Below, in pieces: positions 5,770 to 13,178 of a stretch of 29,153 nt of DNA. The notes beneath the pieces were generated by a model. The model ran no database searches, was not told the origin of the DNA, and was given only the letters and a program-made list of their open reading frames with translations. Position numbers and translations under genes: made by a program. The stretch spans positions 1-29,153 of the IMG/VR virus record IMGVR_UViG_3300035701_000203; one strand, written 5' to 3'. Numbering within the stretch: the first letter of the stretch is position 1; the number at the start of each line of letters is the position of its first letter. The DNA comes from a virus.

Positions 5770-6593
5770 CACTGCTTATTGGGGAGCTGGGAATCAATCA
5801 TAACGCCAGCATGCTCGTCGCCAGGCAGCTCATCGACCAGGCCAAACATGCGGGTTGGGACATGGTGAAGTTTCAGAAACGGACCATTGATGTGGTGTAT
5901 ACTCGGGAGTTCCTGGATTCACCGCGGGAGAGTCCGTGGGGGATGACGCAACGGGCACAGAAAGAGGCGTTGGAGCTCAGTGTTGATCAGCTTCACGAGT
6001 TGTTTGAGTATGCGCGGGAGCTCGGACTGGAACCGTTTGCATCCGCCTGGGATTTGCAGGCGTTGGATGAGGTTGACGGGTTGGGGGTGAAACATCACAA
6101 GGTGGCTTCACCGATGATCACGAATCTACCCTTCATTGAGGCGGTGGCGCAGAGGAGGAAACACACGTTCATTGGCACGGGGATGAGTGAGACGTGGAAT
6201 GTGGAGGAGGCGGTACGGATTTTCAGGCGTGCGGATTGTCCATTCACGTTGATGCACTGCGTGTCGATCTATCCATGCCCTGATGCAATGTGCAATATTT
6301 TGACCATGAAGACCATGGCGGAACATTTCTCGTGTCCTGTTGGGTATAGCGGGCATGAAGCCGGGATTTTGCCGTCAATGGCTGCGGCGATGTTGGGTGC
6401 GGTGGCGATTGAGCGGCACATCACGCTGGACCGGGCGATGTACGGCAGTGATCAGGCGGCAAGCTTGGAACATCGAGGGATGGAATTGCTGGCGCAGTAT
6501 GTGCGGTCGATACCGGGCGTGCTGGGTGGTGGGTACAAGGCGATGTTGGCGGAAGAGAAGGAGAACGCGAAGAAGTTGAGGTATTGGGAGTGA
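5766..6593 (+). CDS. NeuB-type sialic/nonulosonic acid synthase, 275 aa
   Basis: The protein follows the NeuB family from end to end: GELGINHNA (3-11), MVKFQKR (33-39), a KVASPMITN block (112-120), GTGMSETW (138-144), LMHCVSIYPCP (162-172), GYSGHE (193-198) and IERHITLDR (215-223). His197 and His218 correspond to the metal-binding histidines of known synthases. Such enzymes condense phosphoenolpyruvate with an amino sugar to give a nine-carbon keto acid. The C-terminal antifreeze-like SAF domain, which helps bind substrate in classic NeuB (about 350 aa), is absent. A GGAGG SD and ATGA overlap tie it to the VOC gene. It provides the substrate for the synthetase at 3723. Confidence 0.85.
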   Translation: MTLLIGELGINHNASMLVARQLIDQAKHAGWDMVKFQKRTIDVVYTREFLDSPRESPWGMTQRAQKEALELSVDQLHELFEYARELGLEPFASAWDLQALDEVDGLGVKHHKVASPMITNLPFIEAVAQRRKHTFIGTGMSETWNVEEAVRIFRRADCPFTLMHCVSIYPCPDAMCNILTMKTMAEHFSCPVGYSGHEAGILPSMAAAMLGAVAIERHITLDRAMYGSDQAASLEHRGMELLAQYVRSIPGVLGGGYKAMLAEEKENAKKLRYWE

Positions 6594-6649
6594 GGGAGTA
6601 GTGATTTGACGCGGCGGGGTATGGCAATGCCCGTTCAGGAAAGGTTTGA

Positions 6650-6942
6650 TTCGGCATGGCATGGCAGGTTGGGCAAGGTGAGGTCCGGCAAGGCGAGGCC
6701 TGGCCTGGTATGGCGCGGTGGGGCCAGGTTCGGCATGGCAGGCAGGGCCAGGTGGACACAGGCGAGGACCGGTTGGGTCCGGTAAGGTACGGCAGGAGAG
6801 GTGGGGTTTGGTGAGGCGTGGCGAGGCACAGCGGGGCCTGGCTAGGTCTGGCCAGGTTTGGTACGGTACGGCAGGAGAGGCCCGGCACGGTCTGGCCTGG
6901 TGAGGCAAGGTCTGGCAAGGCAAGGTACGGCAGGCAAGGTCA
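6650..6942 (+). repeat. GG-every-five-bases array, left
   Basis: Nearly 300 bases have GG spaced five bases apart, approximately (GGYNN)n, with units such as GGCAT, GGCAA, GGTAC, GGCCT. Looser repeats start near 6610. The phase is kept over long runs although the variable bases differ, so this is not a simple microsatellite. The strand bias (G on +) is extreme. It fills the gap between the NeuB-type gene and the gene at 6975 and ends just before that gene's leader. It has no CRISPR-like repeat/spacer structure. Confidence 0.9.
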
Positions 6943-6974
6943 ACTTTTTTACCCTCTTTGAGGAGACTACGCAG

Positions 6975-7619
6975 ATGGCAAAAGCAGAAAAGAAGACGGC
7001 AATTGCAGAAACAGTAATCCCGGACATTTTAACCAGTGTCAAGAGAGTGAGTTTGGTTCTTCATGGACTACCGGGTTCTCCGTTAGTGGTTCATGCGTTT
7101 GCGGAGAAGGTCAAACAGGAGATCCGGGACAAGCAGCAGAAGAAGGTCAAGGAAAAGAAACAGGAACGCGACCCGAACGAGGAATTTCTTGCAGCACGTT
7201 ATGTTGATGCACAAGGGCGTGAATGCGCCCCGCTAACTGGTATCAAAAAGGCCATGGTCAGTGCGGCCACGGCGTTCGAGGATCTGACCAAGGTGGGGTT
7301 GAGGCAAGCGATTTTCGTATCATTCACTGATGATCCGGGTGCATCGCTGGTTCCGATTGAGCTCTTTGATGGTTCACCGGCGGTTGCTGTCATGCGTGAG
7401 GATGCGGTGACTATTGGCAACAACATTCGCGGATTGACTTATCGACCTTGTTACAACGAGTGGCAATTGCGCGTTGATGTGGAGTTCAACAGCCGAATTG
7501 TGTCAGAAGCGCAAGTTTTGGCGCTGATGGATCAGGCTGGATGGGGTGTTGGGATTTGCGAGGGAAGACCGGAGAAGACCAGCGCCCTTGGTTGGGGCAG
7601 GTTTTTGAGAGTGAGGTAG
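6975..7619 (+). CDS. Phage protein of unknown function flanked by GG arrays, 214 aa
   Basis: The ATG at 6975 follows GAGGAG at 6959-6964; an uninterrupted in-frame extension back to 6858 is array sequence and is not used. Residues 1-20 are basic. VLHGLPGSPLVVHAFAEKVKQE (about 29-50) and a Lys-rich linker precede the main domain; the end GWGVGICEGRPEK...GWGRFLRV is distinctive. I recognise this pattern (PLVVHAF... and a closing AGxxVGxxxxRPEK-GxxF) from widespread phage proteins without known function. It resembles neither packaging nor tail proteins. Being framed by two arrays, it may travel as a unit. Codon use is more AT-rich than that of the flanking arrays. Confidence 0.7.
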   Translation: MAKAEKKTAIAETVIPDILTSVKRVSLVLHGLPGSPLVVHAFAEKVKQEIRDKQQKKVKEKKQERDPNEEFLAARYVDAQGRECAPLTGIKKAMVSAATAFEDLTKVGLRQAIFVSFTDDPGASLVPIELFDGSPAVAVMREDAVTIGNNIRGLTYRPCYNEWQLRVDVEFNSRIVSEAQVLALMDQAGWGVGICEGRPEKTSALGWGRFLRVR

Positions 7620-7629
7620 GGGGTTGTTG

Positions 7630-7885
7630 CTTGGTGGTAGGACAGGCTAGGCTGGGCATGGCGCGGCTGGGCGAGGCAAGGTAGGGCATGGCGTGGTTCG
7701 GCAGGCCGGGTTGGGCATGGTGTGGTTTGGTGAAGTAAGGTTTGGTCGGGTTCGGCAGGCGCGGCCAGGCCGGGTAAGGCAAGGCGGGGTTTGGCGCGGC
7801 ATGGTGTGGTACGGCAGGCGAGGCGAGGCGGAGTCAGGCATGGTAGGGTTTGGCTTGGCGCGACGCGACACGACAAGACAAGGTT
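7630..7885 (+). repeat. GG-every-five-bases array, right
   Basis: Same design as 6650-6942: GG about every five bases on the + strand, with units such as GGCAT, GGCAA, GGTTC and GGTAC, over about 250 bases. It starts just after the stop at 7619 and decays into GCGAC/ACGAC units near 7858-7880 before the leader of the gene at 7923. The two arrays are in the same orientation, not inverted. Confidence 0.9.
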
Positions 7886-7922
7886 TCCATCAATCAATCT
7901 TCAATTCAACTAAAGAGGCGTT

Positions 7923-9248
7923 ATGACCCCGAGAGCGGCCCTGATCTCTTACGACAATGGCAGTCATCTACCCTTCCTCCCGCTAAATTTAGCGTACCTT
8001 TCGTCATCCATGCGCCGCTCGGGCTGGCATGTGGACACGATTAGGCAGGATATCTACCATTTTCCTGATGAGATGTTGACTGAGATCATTGATAATGGGC
8101 GGTACGACCTGGTGGGGCTCGGGTTTGTGGCTGGGTACTACCAGTATCGGAAGGCGTTGTCGATCTCTCGGGCCGTCAACGAGTGTGTGACTCGTGACCG
8201 GTTCAAATACGTCCTGGGCGGGCATGGACCGGCGGGGGCGCCGGAGTATTTCATGGATCAGTGCGGTGCTGACCATGTAGTGGTGGGATTTGGTGAAGGA
8301 TTGGCAAAACCCCTACTCGGACCGATAGTTAATGGTGACACTCATTATCCTGAAATACTGCCTGATTTTGCGTTCCCAGAGATGTTCACATATCGGCTTC
8401 ACAGGTTCCCAAATTCGGCTCCGACTGATTTCACCGTTCCGATACTGTCAGGACGTGGGTGTCCGTACAGTTGCACGTTTTGTTTTCGGATGATAGATGG
8501 ATTTTTCCCACGCCCGGTGGAAGAAGTGATGGAAGAAATCCGGATGCTCAACGCGACCATCGGAGCAACGCATATTCAGTTCGCCGATGAGCTCCTGATG
8601 AGCAGCAAGGCGCGGTCGGTCGAGTTTGCGGAGGCTATTGTTGATTTACCGTTCAAAATCAAGTGGGATTGCAACGGTCGGTTGAACCATGCGGCGCCGG
8701 AAGTCCTTGGAGTCATGAAACGGAGCGGATGCAACTACATCAACTACGGGGTGGAGGCGCTGAGTGACGAGGTTCTAGCCAAGATGAAGAAGAAACTGAC
8801 GGTCGAGACCATTCACGCCGGGGTGAAGGCGACGATTGACGCCGGGATCACTCCGGGTCTCAACCTGATGTGGGGTAACATCGGCGATGATGAGGACACC
8901 CTGCAAGCGGCGATGCAATTTCTGATCAAATATGATGGAGTATCGGAGTTGCGTACGATCAGGCCGGTGACGCCGTATCCTGGATGTGAATTGTTCGATA
9001 CGGCGGTCGAGCGTGGGTTGATTGATGATGAATCTGATTTTTACGAGAACAAACACACCAACTCGGACCTGTTCACGGTGTCGTTCATGGATGAGATCAC
9101 GGCAAAAGATGCCAATATGCTGTTGGCGAAAGCCAATGAACGTTTGTTATCGGCTTATTACATGCGGTGCGCGGTTGCATCGACGGCCAGGGCGCGGGCG
9201 TTTTACGAAGGCAGGGACACGGATTTTCGCGGGTGGAGGGCGGTTTGA
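7923..9248 (+). CDS. B12-binding-type radical SAM enzyme, 441 aa
   Basis: AGAGGCG precedes the ATG. Residues 1 to about 145 resemble a cobalamin-binding Rossmann domain (FLPLNLAYLSSSMRRSGWHV; YDLVGLGFVAGYYQ; YVLGGHGPAGAPEYFMDQCG). The radical SAM core follows, with CPYSCTFC (Cys180, Cys184, Cys187) to hold the 4Fe-4S cluster, then FADELLM, NYGVEALSDEVL and MWGNIGDDEDTL. This is the BchE/methyltransferase class-B layout. Substrates of such enzymes range from nucleotides and lipids to sugars and peptides, and none can be chosen here. It begins a coupled set with a small Cys-rich protein, a SPASM radical SAM enzyme and a methyltransferase. Confidence 0.85.
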   Translation: MTPRAALISYDNGSHLPFLPLNLAYLSSSMRRSGWHVDTIRQDIYHFPDEMLTEIIDNGRYDLVGLGFVAGYYQYRKALSISRAVNECVTRDRFKYVLGGHGPAGAPEYFMDQCGADHVVVGFGEGLAKPLLGPIVNGDTHYPEILPDFAFPEMFTYRLHRFPNSAPTDFTVPILSGRGCPYSCTFCFRMIDGFFPRPVEEVMEEIRMLNATIGATHIQFADELLMSSKARSVEFAEAIVDLPFKIKWDCNGRLNHAAPEVLGVMKRSGCNYINYGVEALSDEVLAKMKKKLTVETIHAGVKATIDAGITPGLNLMWGNIGDDEDTLQAAMQFLIKYDGVSELRTIRPVTPYPGCELFDTAVERGLIDDESDFYENKHTNSDLFTVSFMDEITAKDANMLLAKANERLLSAYYMRCAVASTARARAFYEGRDTDFRGWRAV

Positions 9249-9454
9249 AGGTAGAAATAACGGTAAGAAAAACAAGGAATGCAGACAACGATGAGGGATT
9301 TTTCTTGGCATTCAGATTCTCGGAAAGTTGTGAATGCGGAGAAGAAAAAATGCACAGCATTGTTCATCTATTTTGCCCAGAACGATGCGACAGGAAAGAC
9401 GCGGCAAAAGGATTGAGGATGTTAGCAGCGGAGATGGATGGTGGTTTGACATGA
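9245..9454 (+). CDS. TTG-started Cys-rich small protein between two radical SAM genes, 69 aa
   Basis: The TTG at 9245 overlaps the previous stop (TTGA) and has GGAGGG four bases upstream. The stop overlaps the next ATG (ATGA, 9451-9454). Coupling on both sides makes this frame convincing although it lacks an ATG. The product begins (M)KVEITVRKTRNADNDEGFFL and has four cysteines in a CxC...CxxxC arrangement (SCECGEEK; FCPERCDRK), fitting a metal site. The end is helical (AAKGLRMLAAEM). It could be a partner, a cluster-delivery protein or even a peptide substrate of the neighbouring radical SAM enzymes; it could also be unrelated. Confidence 0.65.
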   Translation: MKVEITVRKTRNADNDEGFFLAFRFSESCECGEEKMHSIVHLFCPERCDRKDAAKGLRMLAAEMDGGLT

Positions 9455-10275
9455 TTCTCGCACGACTCAACATAGAACTCACTTCACGCTGCAATAAAAC
9501 CTCATGCTGGATGTGTGGCCGGCGGCGATTGGAACGTGATCACCCGGAGAAATGCGATTGGGGGGACATGCCGATCTCTTTGGTTCATTCCATTGCCCGG
9601 CAGACGCCAGCAGGCACGATGGTTCAGTTTCATTGGAATGGTGAGCCCCTTCTTTATCCCGAGTTGGGGCAGGCGTTGTCGGCATTCCGTCATTGCATCA
9701 CCGGACTGGACACCAACGGCATCCTGTTGATGGATAAGGCGCAAGAACTGATCGGGAACATTGACACGTTGACGATCTCGGTCATTCAAAACGATGATGC
9801 GGGGTTGGTCAGACAACAGAAAGAGAACATCAAAGCGTTTGTGAAACTGAAAGGGGAGCAACGCCCGATCATGGTGTACCGGTTGTTGGGGGATGTGGAT
9901 AAACGCGAGTGGCGGCACTTGCCAGGGATCATTGCGACCCGTGTTCTTCATGCTCCGGAAGGTTCGGTAGGGTATGAAAAAGCCGTGACGATTCCGGAGA
10001 TGGGTGTTTGCATGGACATGCTGACGAGCATGGCGATTGACCGGTACGGGAAGGTGAATCATTGCGTGAGGTTTGATCCTGATGGTTTGGGGGTTATTGG
10101 CGACCTGGGCAACGCTTCATTACTGGAGATCTCTGAGGGGATCGAGTCGCAGGCATGGCATGTCGGGAAGCATTCACGGCGAAGATACACGGAACTGCAT
10201 GTGACTGGCAGGCGCGACGAGGTGCCGCTGTGTGCAAGGTGTGATTTTTGGGGGATTCCGAGGGGGAGAGAATGA
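9451..10275 (+). CDS. Radical SAM/SPASM-type protein with a CX4CX2C cluster motif, 274 aa
   Basis: The start at 9451 overlaps the upstream stop and places the motif at the usual N-terminal position; an in-frame ATG at 9334 would add 39 unlikely residues. LNIELTSRCNKTSCWMCGRR matches the radical SAM signature but with four residues between the first two cysteines (Cys14, Cys19, Cys22). HWNGEPLLYPEL is the usual GGEP-like strand. The C-terminal part has scattered cysteines (GVCMDM; NHCVRF; LCARCDFWG), as in SPASM domains that hold extra 4Fe-4S clusters. SPASM enzymes mostly modify peptides or proteins. ATGA overlap couples it to the methyltransferase downstream. Confidence 0.75.
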   Translation: MILARLNIELTSRCNKTSCWMCGRRRLERDHPEKCDWGDMPISLVHSIARQTPAGTMVQFHWNGEPLLYPELGQALSAFRHCITGLDTNGILLMDKAQELIGNIDTLTISVIQNDDAGLVRQQKENIKAFVKLKGEQRPIMVYRLLGDVDKREWRHLPGIIATRVLHAPEGSVGYEKAVTIPEMGVCMDMLTSMAIDRYGKVNHCVRFDPDGLGVIGDLGNASLLEISEGIESQAWHVGKHSRRRYTELHVTGRRDEVPLCARCDFWGIPRGRE

Positions 10276-11051
10276 GCATGAACAACGCCGAATTGCAGGC
10301 CAAATACAATGAGATGCACGCCGAGGGGAAGAAGGCATGGTTCTCGGACGGCGTGAATGAGCGCGAAACCATCATAACCATGGGCATTCCATGGCGAGGC
10401 AAACGTGTCCTGGAGATTGGTTGCGGCAAGGGTGAGTTGGGGATGATGATTGATTTTGCTGGATCGGCGGAATACTGCGGGATTGATTATTCAGCCGTGG
10501 CGATTGATGCCGCGAAAGAAAACAACTACGAAATCGAGAACTTCATCACCTATCATCTTGGCGATTATCGGACCTTTCCTTTCCCTCACAAGTTCGACCG
10601 GGTAGTAATGCAGGGGGTGCTCGAGCATTTTGATGATCCATGGACTGAATTGGCGTGGATCATTGACAACCTGCTCGAACCTGGTGGTGATGTGATCACG
10701 TCATCACCATGTTTTTGCAACCCACGGGGAATTATTTGGATGACGTTGGCTACGCTGTTTGACGCACCGATGAGTTTGACCGATCTTCACTTTCTCCATC
10801 CCTGGGAGTTCCGGAAATTCGCAAAGGAACATGGCATGAGATGCTATTTCGACGATACTGATATGAGTTGGGGCAACAGTTATGGGATGATCGACGATTT
10901 AAGGCAGCGTCTCTCGAAGGTTTTCCCCGATATCGACCCGAGAAGAATAGATACCCTGATGAAGTGGTTGTCGATGTCCGTTTCAGACGGGAGAATCGGC
11001 GAAGATACCGGCGCCACCATGGTTTATCATCTGAAAACAACGGTGGAATGA
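10272..11051 (+). CDS. Class-I SAM-dependent methyltransferase, 259 aa
   Basis: The ATG at 10272 overlaps the preceding stop, with GGGGGAGAG just upstream. Motif I is VLEIGCGKGELG (46-57), followed by the acidic strand end YCGIDYS and FDRVVMQGVLEHFDDPW (motifs II/III, UbiG/methyltransf_11 type), then LLEPGGDVITSSP. The C-terminal third (LHFLHPWEFRKFAKEHGM) is typical of small-molecule O- or N-methyltransferases of glycan and lipid pathways. Its position after two radical SAM genes suggests a shared substrate. It overlaps the terminase small subunit gene, so the accessory module is fused in translation to the packaging genes. Confidence 0.8.
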   Translation: MSMNNAELQAKYNEMHAEGKKAWFSDGVNERETIITMGIPWRGKRVLEIGCGKGELGMMIDFAGSAEYCGIDYSAVAIDAAKENNYEIENFITYHLGDYRTFPFPHKFDRVVMQGVLEHFDDPWTELAWIIDNLLEPGGDVITSSPCFCNPRGIIWMTLATLFDAPMSLTDLHFLHPWEFRKFAKEHGMRCYFDDTDMSWGNSYGMIDDLRQRLSKVFPDIDPRRIDTLMKWLSMSVSDGRIGEDTGATMVYHLKTTVE

Positions 11052-11686
11052 TGGACGAACCAATTACCAAACCCAAACGCAAGTCTCATGTCATCAATCG
11101 GATGAACCAGTTGTCTCATGTCGGCAATCGGATGAAACAGAAACTTGATTCTCCGAAGATGCACCAATTTGTGAAGGAGTATGCTGCAACGCGGGACCCG
11201 AAGGCATCGGCCATAGCCGCCGGATATGGGGGGAAAACCCCCTTGAGATCGGCTTATCGGTTATTGGCGCGTGATGACATCAAAGCCGAGATTGCCAAGG
11301 TTGATAAGACCCTGGAGAAAGAGCGGCACATAAAGAACCGGGACATCCTGATCGAGTTGAGGCGGGTTTGTTTCTCGGATATTCGGAAATTATTTGATGC
11401 CAACGGGGCATTGTTGCCCATGAGTGAATGGGACGATGAAATAGCCAAGGCGGTGGCCAGTGTCGAGGTTGTGCAGCGGGTGGTGAAGAGTGCCGAAGGT
11501 GATTACGCCCAGGAGTTTGTCAAGAAAATCAGGTTGTGGGACAAGAACGTGGCCATAGAAAAGGCCATGAAACATCTTGGATTGTTGATTGACCGGGTGC
11601 GGTTGGGGAACGAGGATGGATCACCTGTGAACTTCACCATGAATCTCATTGCGCCGCCGACTCCAACGGAAGATACCGATGGCTGA
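11048..11686 (+). CDS. terS: Terminase small subunit, 212 aa
   Basis: Begins at ATGATG (11048 or 11051), overlapping the methyltransferase stop. Residues about 38-75 carry the DNA-recognition part typical of the Terminase_2 family: FVKEYAATRDPKASAIAAGY followed by PLRSAYRLL, a helix-turn-helix-like start. KNRDILIELRRVCFSDIRKL follows, and the C-terminal region mediates contact with the large subunit in relatives. The product selects phage DNA and delivers it to the packaging motor. It lies directly before the large subunit with an 8-bp overlap, the usual order. Confidence 0.85.
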   Translation: MMDEPITKPKRKSHVINRMNQLSHVGNRMKQKLDSPKMHQFVKEYAATRDPKASAIAAGYGGKTPLRSAYRLLARDDIKAEIAKVDKTLEKERHIKNRDILIELRRVCFSDIRKLFDANGALLPMSEWDDEIAKAVASVEVVQRVVKSAEGDYAQEFVKKIRLWDKNVAIEKAMKHLGLLIDRVRLGNEDGSPVNFTMNLIAPPTPTEDTDG

Positions 11687-13124
11687 CATAACGTACAATG
11701 CGACTCCGACGATTTCCAAGTTTCATTTATCCGATGCGTTTTACCGCGGGGTCCTAGGCCCTGTGGGAAGTGGCAAGAGTACGGGCTGCTGCATGGAGAT
11801 CATGAGACGGGCGCAGGAACAGAAACCGGACAGCGAGGGGAAGAGGAAGACGAGATTCGCGGTGATACGAAACACATACAGAGAACTCGCCGACACTACC
11901 ATCCGCACCTGGCAGGATTGGTTCGTACCGGATTCTTTTGGTGATGTGAAGAAAGGTGATATGAGCCATCACATATTGAAACCCATGCCGGATGGCACCA
12001 AGATGGACATCGAGATCCTGTTCCGAGCGTTGGATACGCCGGATGATGTCAAGAAACTCTTGTCTTTGGAGATAACCGGGGCGTGGGTGAACGAAGCCAG
12101 GGAGGTTCCCAAGGGGATCATCGATGGTCTTGGTGATCGCGTGGGGCGCTTCCCGGCGGTGAAAGACGGTGGTTGTACGTGGCGTGGGGTGATAATGGAC
12201 ACAAACCCGCCGGATGATGATCACTGGTGGTATCGATTGGCTGAGAATGATCGCCCTGCCGGGTGGAATTTCTTCAGGCAACCGGGTGGGTTGGTGGAAC
12301 GTGGCGGGGAATTTTTTCAGAATCCATTGGCCGAGAACCTGAAAAACATCGAACCGAATTACTACCTGACCCGCATGGCCGGCAAACAACCGGACTACAT
12401 TCGGGTGTATTACTGTGCTCAGTATGGGTTTGTGAAGGAAGGCAAACCGGTTCATCCCGAGTATGTTGATTCCGTCCATTGTCATCCGAACGTTTTGGAG
12501 GTGGTGCCGGGACTCACCATTCATGTCGGTCTTGATTTCGGGTTGACGCCGGCCGCAGCTTTCGCGCAGAGACTTCCTAACGGACGGTGGATCTTCATTG
12601 ATGAGATTGTAAGCGAAGACATGGGGATCAAACGATTCGGTCAACTCCTCATGCTACCGAAGATGCAGGGGGAATATCAGGGGTATGCTTTTTCGATCTT
12701 TGGCGACCCGGCGGGTGACAAACGGGCGGATACTGATGAGACAACGCCGTACCAAATCCTTGATGCACTGCTGATAAAAGCCAGTCCTTGTTATACCAAC
12801 GACCCAATGATACGGCGGGGTGCGTTGGAGGCTCCATTCACCCGGATGGTTGACGGCAAACCGGGGGCAATAATCTCCCCGAAATGCCAGATTTTACGGA
12901 AGGGGTTGGCCGGTGGGTTTTGTTACAAACGGATGCAAGTGGCCGGTGCTGAGGAGCGATATCATGACATTCCGGTCAAGAACAAGTATTCTCATATCGT
13001 TGAAGCTGCGGAATATTGTATGGTGGGTGCTGGCGAGGGGGAACGTTTGACCGGTGGTCCGCAAGCGCCGCAGAAACCGTTCAGGATACGCATTCACAAA
13101 GGGAAACAATCATGGATGCAGTAA
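11679..13124 (+). CDS. terL: Terminase large subunit, 481 aa
   Basis: The start at 11679 (GGAAGA seven bases upstream) is preferred over an in-frame codon at 11649. The ATPase half shows Walker A GPVGSGKS (27-34), a RNTYRELADTTIRTWQDW segment and Walker B-like ITGAWVNEAREVP. The nuclease half begins with VGLDFGLTPAAAF (first acidic residue of the RNase H-like fold) and includes FSIFGDPAGDKRADTDE. The length is normal for the family. This motor cuts concatemeric DNA and pumps it into the prohead through the portal encoded next. Details resemble large subunits of P22-like podoviruses and their metagenomic relatives. Confidence 0.93.
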   Translation: MADITYNATPTISKFHLSDAFYRGVLGPVGSGKSTGCCMEIMRRAQEQKPDSEGKRKTRFAVIRNTYRELADTTIRTWQDWFVPDSFGDVKKGDMSHHILKPMPDGTKMDIEILFRALDTPDDVKKLLSLEITGAWVNEAREVPKGIIDGLGDRVGRFPAVKDGGCTWRGVIMDTNPPDDDHWWYRLAENDRPAGWNFFRQPGGLVERGGEFFQNPLAENLKNIEPNYYLTRMAGKQPDYIRVYYCAQYGFVKEGKPVHPEYVDSVHCHPNVLEVVPGLTIHVGLDFGLTPAAAFAQRLPNGRWIFIDEIVSEDMGIKRFGQLLMLPKMQGEYQGYAFSIFGDPAGDKRADTDETTPYQILDALLIKASPCYTNDPMIRRGALEAPFTRMVDGKPGAIISPKCQILRKGLAGGFCYKRMQVAGAEERYHDIPVKNKYSHIVEAAEYCMVGAGEGERLTGGPQAPQKPFRIRIHKGKQSWMQ

Positions 13125-13138
13125 TCGGTTTATTCACC

Positions 13139-13173
13139 AGAGCCCTAGAGGCCTTTATCGCAACGGGGGCTCT
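13139..13173 (+). promoter_or_regulatory. Hairpin overlapping the portal ribosome binding region
   Basis: AGAGCCC (13139-13145) can pair with GGGCTCT (13167-13173) across 21 bases. The right arm includes part of the GGGGG run (13165-13169) that is the only SD candidate for the portal start at 13179. Pairing could lower portal translation. Chance is possible. Confidence 0.3.
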
Positions 13174-13178
13174 AAACT

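Noticed and set aside
6375-6923. Pro/Ala/Arg-rich minus-strand frames through the GG arrays (also 7486-7897)
   Set aside because: A five-base period reads as a 15-base pattern in any frame and rarely makes stops. The frames lack SDs and sensible ends.
6858-6974. N-terminal extension of the 6975 gene into the left array
   Set aside because: The extension is array sequence with no SD, while 6975 has GAGGAG at a reasonable distance.
6610-7885. CRISPR array
   Set aside because: There are no fixed repeats separated by unique spacers and no cas genes; the signal is a five-base period only.
7620-7922. B12 riboswitch before the first radical SAM gene
   Set aside because: The leader is mostly the GG array; no B12-box-like sequence or conserved riboswitch layout could be recognised by eye.
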